64,000 bases of DNA from Lunularia cruciata (lineage: Eukaryota > Streptophyta > Marchantiopsida > Lunulariales > Lunulariaceae), in assembly GCA_948567375.1 (NCBI GenBank), contig OX419757.1, positions 42,284,001-42,348,000 on the forward strand, read 5' to 3'. The translations under genes and the position numbers were made by a program. Below, one piece after another: positions 57,314-64,000 of the stretch (the first letter of the stretch is position 1; the number at the start of each line of letters is the position of its first letter). The notes under the pieces were generated by a model. That model saw only the letters and a list, made by a program, of their open reading frames with translations. It was not told the origin of the DNA and did not search any database.

Positions 57314-57434
57314 ATGGACTCGGAAGATGATATGCAGGATGCTTGGGGAGGAGAATCAGATGGCAACTTATCCAATGAAAATGAAGAGGAGGAGGAGGAG
57401 GAAGAAGAAGAAGAAGAAGAAGAAGAAGAAGAAG

Positions 57435-57465
<31 letters not shown>

Positions 57466-59023
57466 GAGCCAGAACAATGAACCTGATTATGGTTTTGATG
57501 ATTTTGTCGATGATGACGTTAATCCTAGTTCGAGGCTGCCTCAGTCGAATTATACCATATTGAGCGAGGCGGACATCCGGGCGCGACAAGATGAATCAAT
57601 CAACACAATTACGAACTTCTTGTCTGTGTCAAAAATGGATGCGGGCATTCTCCTCCGACACTTTAAATGGAGCGTTAGCAAGGTGAACGACGAGTGGTTT
57701 GCTGATGAAGAAAGTGTCCGGAAAAGTGTGGGCTTGAATACAACGCCGGTGGAAGCTCGAAGAAGGTCTCAGACCGAAAGCTTGAAATGTGCAATTTGTT
57801 TTGAGATGCACCCCGTTTCGAGAATGAAAGCGTCCCCAGGATGCAATCATTACTTTTGCGAAACCTGCTGGACAGGGTACATACACACAGCCATCAACGA
57901 TGGACCAGGATGTCTCACTCTGAGGTGTGCAGACCCGGTCTGTGGTTCTGCTATTGGTGAAGACATGGTGTTGGGGTTAGTTGGGGAAGAAGATCGGCTG
58001 AAGTACACACGATATTTGTTGAGATCCTATGTTGAAGATAATCGGAAGGCGAAATGGTGTCCTGCTCCAGGCTGTGAGTATGCCGTAGAATTAGGGTTTG
58101 TGTCTGGTGCAGGTTCGTACGACGTTGTATGCAAGTGTTCCCACAATTTCTGTTGGAATTGCTTGGAAGAGGCGCACCGGCCCGTGGATTGCGAAACAGT
58201 GGGTCGATGGATTTTAAAAAATAGCGCTGAATCGGAGAATATGAACTGGATTCTCGCGAACTCAAAGCCTTGTCCAAAGTGCAAACGGCCCATTGAGAAG
58301 AATCAGGGTTGCATGCACATCACATGCACCCCTCCTTGTAAATTCGAATTTTGCTGGCTGTGTCTAGGAGCTTGGACGGACCATGGCGAAAGAACAGGAG
58401 GATTTTATGCCTGTAATCGTTATGAGGCTGCAAAACAAGAGGGGGTCTATGACGAAGCTGACCGCAGGAGAGATATGGCGAAGAACTCTTTGGAGCGCTA
58501 CACGCATTATTATGAAAGATGGGCTACAAACGAATCATCGAGGGCTAAAGCATTTAATGATCTTATACAAATGCAGGCCGTGCACATTGAGAAGCTCAGT
58601 GATAACCAATGCCAGCCAGTGTCTCAACTCAAATTTGTGACTGAAGCGTGGCTCCAGATTGTTGAGTGTCGACGAGTTCTCAAGTGGACTTATGCTTACG
58701 GATACTATCTTCCTGATCATGAGCATGCCAAAAGACAGTTTTTCGAGTATTTGCAGGGTGAGGCAGAAGCTGGACTGGAAAGGCTTCACCAGTGTGCAGA
58801 GAAGGATCTTCAGGAGTTTCTTGAGGGGGATAGCTGGCAAAACAATTTCAACGATTTCCGCACGAAATTAGCAGGGTTGACCAGTGTCACGCGAACGTAT
58901 TTTGAGAAGATAGTAAAAGCGCTGGAAAATGGATTACAAGATGTTGTCCAAGGACAGATAGGACAAGCAGTAGGTCAGGTAGGTCAAGGAAGCCACGTTG
59001 CACAGGGGAGCCGGCGAAAGTAG
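57314..59023 (+). CDS. Ariadne-type RBR E3 ubiquitin ligase (copy 2), intronless
   Basis: The 569-aa product has an acidic N-terminus with 27 consecutive Glu (57383-57463, a GAG/GAA microsatellite), a UBA-like segment, RING1 from Cys159 ([19 protein letters not shown]), an IBR ([12 protein letters not shown] to HRPVDC), the usual linker with [22 protein letters not shown]2 from Cys320 with likely catalytic Cys333 ([11 protein letters not shown]), and an Ariadne domain with the conserved [10 protein letters not shown] stretch, [20 protein letters not shown], and a Gly/Gln-rich tail. Start is the first ATG of the frame at 57314. This copy is the typical one of the two; compare 32862-34658. The RanBP2-type finger seen at the end of some plant Ariadne proteins is missing in both. 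A fragment of R1 lies 570 bases downstream. Confidence 0.94.
57383..57463 (+). repeat. GAG/GAA trinucleotide repeat encoding poly-Glu
   Basis: 81 bases coding 27 Glu: five or so GAG codons and then an uninterrupted GAA run. Such long pure runs are prone to length change. The antisense frame is poly-Phe and is not a gene. Confidence 0.95.
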
Positions 59024-59594
59024 CAGGAAAGTTACGGCTTTAGGCAGCTGTAAGGCCAAAGTAATCAAAGGTCATTCCGATGTGAACTTCGAATTTGTTG
59101 TCGAGCCCTTTATTACACCACCAATAAGTGCCACTTCTTGTACTACTATCACCACCTTAATCCAATTTTGGAGTAGGAGCCTGAATGTGCTCGCCACCAG
59201 ATTGTTTCTCCTGAACTCTTTGGAGTTCAAGCTAAGGACCTCGGTTGACAACGGAGGTGATCGGAAGTTTCCTCCAGCAGGAGCTGTCTAAAATCCCTCA
59301 TTTACCATCCCAACTCTGGGAGGTCAAGTGATCTTAATGCTTTACGTGATCTGAGGTATTGGATTCTGCAAACGAGACTTATCATTCAGTCATAGCTTTC
59401 AGTCGTTATGATTCTTCCTTTCCTTGTCATGAGCCCGTTTTGTACTTGGTTATCACTGGAACTCGGTTCGTGCTACTAGGTTTCAACCATTCATATGGCC
59501 CATTGGCTATCACGAAGAATAGTACATGTTCTTAAAGGACTCTCCCTGCCTCTTTGACCTTATTCTTGTGTCTCCCTGTTCTTTCTTGTCAGGT
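59024..59594. other. Downstream region of Ariadne copy 2
   Basis: Non-coding sequence; the Ariadne 3' UTR should lie here. Near the right end TTCTTTCTTGTCAG is a good pyrimidine tract and acceptor for the R1 exon relic. Confidence 0.45.
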
Positions 59595-59671
59595 TTGAGA
59601 AGGGGAAATTACTATCTGGTACGAGACGCTGCAGATGATATCGAGCTCTAAAAGATTCATCTAATTCGAAG
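59595..59671 (+). pseudogene. Relic of R1 exon 12
   Basis: This 77-base segment, with a CAG before and GTGAG after it, aligns with exon 12 of the R1 gene (30784-30867): TTACTATCTGG against TTATTATCTGA, GACGCTGCAGATGATATC against GCCGCCGCGGACGCCATC, and TCATCTAATTCGAAG against TCTTCTAATCTTAAG. Translated, it gives YYLVRDAADDIEL and a stop. Both splice sites are retained. The exon is 7 bases short and out of frame, and neighbouring exons are not detected. Confidence 0.75.
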
Positions 59672-61700
59672 GTGAGTAAGTTGGCTGAATATTATTACTC
59701 CATCCTCAATCCGTGCTTCTTGCGGATCGCTTCAAAGCTTGAAGAGTATCTCAGAACTTATTGGAGCAAAGGAATAATCTTAAGTCCCTGTAATGATCAG
59801 CACCTTTAAGTGCATAAGCAGCACTACATCTCTGGATCAACGCAAACAAGGATAGACAAGAATACACTTCTTTAGTGCGGTCGACTCCTTTGGTAAGGTC
59901 ATCTCATCCATTATAGAGATGCATGAGGTCCGGACCTATCGATCCATAACTTGGGAGTACCAGCGTAGGACTACTCAAAAACTTCACCTTTTACCGAATG
60001 CCATGTGAAGTCGTACTTACCTAGGACTTTGTTCAAAAGGTTGTCTCCACTTATTTGATCAATATTCTCGTCCTGAGATGTGGAGGAATAGCCATTAACA
60101 ACTTTCAAGCTTTGAAGCTTGTAATCAGCGACTTCCTTTTCATGCATTATTGACCAGTCAATGGCTCCTATATATCTTGTCCCTAATGTTCCTCAACTAG
60201 TTTTGAGGGCGATTCACATGTCTACGGCCACTTCAGTCTCAGCTTGTCCATACATAATACTAATTTGGGGGCGTTGTACTTGACAAGCTTCCACTCGAAG
60301 ATCTGGATATGTGAATGGGTTGCGGACATGGACAGCCAACAATGTCCAACACGGCGTTTGAAGGTGTGAAATAGGAAACTGGCTTGTGACGACTGTCACT
60401 CCCCTGTCATGATGGTCTCAAATACTCTTTGCCAGGTTATATCATCCGTCACAACTCTATGTGGGGATGATTCGTGCATGTGAGGAATTGGTCAATTCAT
60501 CGCACGTGGACTAACTCCACTTTTGCTCGCGATTGTTTGCAAGAGCAGAATTATATACTGTGGCTTCTCTGGATTGATAATAGTGAGAGGGGTAAACTAT
60601 CATTACTCTGTTGTGTTTCTACTCCTTCAACCTCATCCCCTCATCTCCTGCTACAAGGTTACACAAAACTGCCTGACGGTTCTTCATAGTATAGGATTGA
60701 TCTGATCCTTTCACGATCTTCATCACCTTCCATCATGTTCTTCTATTGTTTATGGACTAGACCATTGTCCGCTTCGACTTACAATCAAAGGATCTGTGGT
60801 GGTTTGTCAAACATGTAAGCTCAACCACTTCTGTAGTAAGAGGTTGGATTGGGGCTTGTGTTGATGATGCAGAACCTAGACTATCGCTTGTCTAATCAAA
60901 ACAAGGAAGGAATATCGTTTCTTGATCCATAATCTGCACAATCTGGACACTTGCTTATTATACCCTCGAGTTAGAGTTACAGGCTAGGTTTACAGGAGGA
61001 TTATATTACTGGATAGTATGTGTGTTAGAGAAACCTCAGCAGTGGTCGTCGTCTTAGTATCACATTTGTTAATCTGGTCGTCCATTTCTAGACTCTGTTG
61101 ACTACCGTTACCTTGAGCATTGCGGAACCTGAAATTCGTTTCCACTTCCTCGCGGGTTCTTGCGCAGACTGGTGTAGTATCGGATATCTCTCTTCCCACC
61201 GTTAAGAGTATGCCCACGGAAGACCGAATACAGAGGGTAGAATCAGGGTGAACACATATACAGGTCTTACAGAAAGAAAAACATATCCATGGGTATCATG
61301 GTCTTAGCATCTACAGAGATTTGAGAACCGCTGTTCCTTCTGCCAGGTGGGGAGCTCATGTTCGAGCCCACCAGTAGTTTCTCCTAAAGGCTTGCAAACT
61401 TTGAAGTTGTACTGGAGTTCTACTTGACTTCTGGACTTGTATATGCACAGTCTACCACTATTTTAATTGAAAAACGGTTTTCTGCCATGTGGTCATCGAG
61501 TGTTTGCTTATTGACACGTGGACCCACCTTGTCCATCACTTCATCCGAGGCAGATATTGCCTCTTTTCTTTGCTCTTTCCTACGTTGCTCTATGTCATCC
61601 AACACTGAGTGCGAGCGCAGCTTGTACCAAATATAACTGTAGGGTCCAAAGGCTTTCACACTGTTCCTTGCTTCTCTGTTCTTTCCTTCTTACTCTTAGA
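59672..61700. other. Intergenic region, no gene recognised
   Basis: Balanced composition, many short frames, no motifs. A tRNA-like B box near 61362 was examined and rejected. Confidence 0.4.
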
Positions 61701-64000
61701 CTTTGCTTTTCCTGTTTCAGTAGGCTCGCCCCCTCCCGTGCCCCAATGATGCTTCTTTCTCCCCTCTCGAATTACTAACGAACCTTTGCTTGACAATTTC
61801 ACTTTGCTGTGTCCTGGATTTAATCTTTACTAACTGATGTTTGTGATTTCAGGGATCCATCAGGTATGTCTTGATTCCTTCCCTCCTCTTACTCATGTTG
61901 ATTCATTTCTTTCTTGCCTGGTTCTCATTATGCGGCTGAGACTTCTGCGATTACTCATTTGCCTGCACTTCTGCTTGCTTTTTCTTTCCACAAGCTAGGA
62001 TTTTATGATAGATGCTACATTCCTGGATGACACATTTTTAGCCTGTTTCTTCCCTCAACGTTCTTACCACTTCTGAGCGGCACTTAGGGAGAGCAACTGA
62101 GTTTGTCTTGGCACTCATGAGTTTTCTCGGTACAAGGAGTACTGACACTTGCTCAGCTACTTCGGCACTGATGAAGTCGTTTGTGCTTTCGTGGAGGTTT
62201 ACTATGGCCACCTTTTGCTTCCCTTATTGGTTTAGCATTCCAGGACTCAAGCATCCATAGCAGTTGTTGTGATATCCTGTCCCGTTTATCCCGTAGGCTT
62301 GTATACCATACTCTTGTTTGGGAGTCCTACTTGACTTCTAAATTTTATATGTATATATACTGTTCTCGTATACGCTTCGCTCTCGTTCCCCTCTTACACT
62401 TTGACCCATTTCTGTAGCCACATCATCTGAGACCTCTTGTTTTGTTCCACTCCTCCATTCCCCAACTAATTCACTCCATAGTATTTTCCCTTCCTTCGCT
62501 CTCTGATTGCTTCCTGCTTCACCCTCTCATGCCTAAAGTGTTCCTACCCGACTCCAGCCCACGTTCTTTCTAGTTGTTCACGCACGGCTTACTGGCAGGC
62601 TTTCTGGCAGGTTCTTTGTTGTTGTTCATGCACTGCTTACGCTGGCCTCTTTCATCATGGTTTCCTATTCCTCGCTGTCGTTTGCATAGATGCTCTCGAT
62701 TTAACGTTGTCTACTATTCTGTTGTCCATCAGTTATTTTCAATTTGTTTCAATGATGCTTTTGCTGCAGGTTACATTCGATGCATGCTACCTTAGTGCTT
62801 TAACACTACTCTCGCATTGTGATTCATGTACATATTGCTTATCGATCATTTGCACCTAATGAGTTCTGGATAACCCGTTCCCAGAACGGCTTCTGTTCTC
62901 ATATACCAATATATACTGTATATTTCACCTTCACCTTAATTCACTTCACCTCTGCTTTTCCTGTTTCAGTTGACTTGTCCCTTCCCGTGCAGTGCTGATG
63001 TTTTTTGCTCCACTCTTGTATCACTAGCGAACCTCTGCTTGACTATTTCTCATTGTTGTGTCCTGGACTTTCTCTCTACTAATGAATGTTTGTGATTTCA
63101 GGGATCCATCAAGTATGTCTCGGTTTCTTCCCTCATCTTACTCATGTGGATTCTTTTCTTTCTGGACTGATCCTCATTATGTGGGTAAGACTCCAGCGCT
63201 TACTTATGTGCCTGCACTTCTGCTTGCCCTTTCTTCCACACTTCCACTTCAGTTCTTTTTGACATTCCCACTACTTTTGAGCGGCACTTTAGGGGAGCAA
63301 CCGAGTTTGCCTTGACACTCAGGAATTTTCGAGCAGAAACTCGGCTCGAGGGGTACTGACAATTGCTCAGCTACTTTGGCACTGCCTGAGGCACTGATGA
63401 AGTTGCAGGTGTTTTCGTGAAGGTTTTCTATGGCTGCCTTCTGCTTCCCTTTGCTGTTTAGCGTCTCAGGACTCAAGCGTCCATAGCGCTTGTTGCAATA
63501 TACTTTATATCCTGTCCTATTTCGCTTTGCTCTTGTTACCCTGTCACACTTCGACAGGTTTCTGCAGCCACACCATTCCATAGCTCTCGCATTGTTCCAC
63601 TCCTCCATTCCCCAGCTAATTCCCTCCCTATTATTTTTCCTTCACTCTTTGCCTGATTCCTGGGTTCGACCTCTTGTGTATACAGTGTTCCTGCCCGACT
63701 CTAGCCCACGTTTATAAATTTGATCGTTAACACACTGCTTACTGGCAGTCTTTTACATAGCGTGTCCTATTTCTCGCAGTCCTTTCCATAGAGTTCTCAA
63801 TTTCACAGTTTTTTACTAGCCTGTTAGCCATATGTTATTCTCAATTTGTTTCTATTATGCCTTTGCTTCAAGTTACATTCGATGCATTCTACCTTATGGA
63901 TTTCTCACTATTCTAGCATTGTGAATCATGTACATCTTGCTTACCGATCATTTGCACTTCATGAGTTCTGGATAACCCGTTCCCCAGGGCGGCTTCTGTT
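61701..64000 (+). repeat. About 1.25-kb tandem duplication, second copy cut by the window end
   Basis: Shared blocks in the same order: GCTTTTCCTGTTTCAGT (61705 and 62953), TGTGATTTCAGGGATCCATC (61842 and 63090), GAGTTCTGGATAACCCGTTC (62861 and 63963). The offset is 1249 at the left and 1102 at the right, so the second copy has lost about 150 bases. Copies are diverged by substitutions and indels. The DNA is pyrimidine-rich on the plus strand and holds splice-site-like signals, so it may be transcribed non-coding or intronic sequence of a gene to the right. Confidence 0.75.

Noticed and set aside
57368-57589. Minus-strand open frame with a long Phe run
   Set aside because: It is the antisense of the poly-Glu tract of the Ariadne gene and has no other support.
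61350-61380. tRNA gene suggested by GTTCGAGCCCACC
   Set aside because: The flanks do not pair into a T stem or acceptor stem, and no A box or anticodon arm is present at the right distance.

Overview
The window looks like nuclear DNA of a land plant, probably a non-seed plant (moss or lycophyte type), though the sequence alone does not fix the lineage. The reasons are a plant-type ribonucleotide reductase R1 gene with 12 short GT-AG introns, two Ariadne-type RBR ubiquitin ligases, an ARMC7 homologue, and decayed Ty1/copia elements and Ty3/gypsy chromoviruses. Gene islands have fairly balanced base composition; the DNA between them is very AT-rich and full of repeats.

Layout. (1) 1-12937: a nest of retroelements. 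A plus-strand copia element, whose 5' LTR is cut by the window start, carries an antisense, apparently intronless fragment of a CNOT2/NOT2 (VIP2) gene in its leader. A minus-strand chromovirus (904-6387, TSD TTAAG) later landed inside that fragment, and a 692-bp solo LTR landed in the copia reverse transcriptase. (2) 12938-26180: AT-rich DNA without recognisable genes, with LTR relics, a 108-bp tandem array and a foldback-like repeat. (3) 26180-37500: a gene island with the R1 gene (13 exons, 812 aa), an intronless Ariadne ligase with an unusual extra Cys4 insert, and ARMC7 on the minus strand. (4) 37500-45813: AT-rich DNA with tandem duplications, a second 692-bp solo LTR, a gypsy integrase/chromodomain fragment invaded by an LTR of its own family, and a possible TRIM. 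(5) 45817-54962: a 9.1-kb PIF/Harbinger-like DNA transposon with 18-bp perfect terminal inverted repeats and a 3-bp ATA target duplication. It holds an intact 435-aa ORF, a broken DDE transposase, unrecognised minus-strand coding remnants and blocks of a roughly 10-bp GCGCT repeat. (6) 54966-64000: a second Ariadne ligase with a 27-residue poly-Glu tract, a relic of R1 exon 12 just downstream, and a roughly 1.25-kb tandem duplication running off the window.

How the genes relate. R1 supplies deoxynucleotides in S phase, the Ariadne proteins are ubiquitin ligases, and ARMC7 is a small armadillo protein. I see no operon-like or pathway link. The repeated association of Ariadne and R1 sequences suggests a local segmental duplication that has since partly decayed. 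The strongest candidates for something undescribed are the cargo-bearing Harbinger element with its decamer arrays, the copia capture of NOT2, and the Cys4 insertion in the first Ariadne protein.
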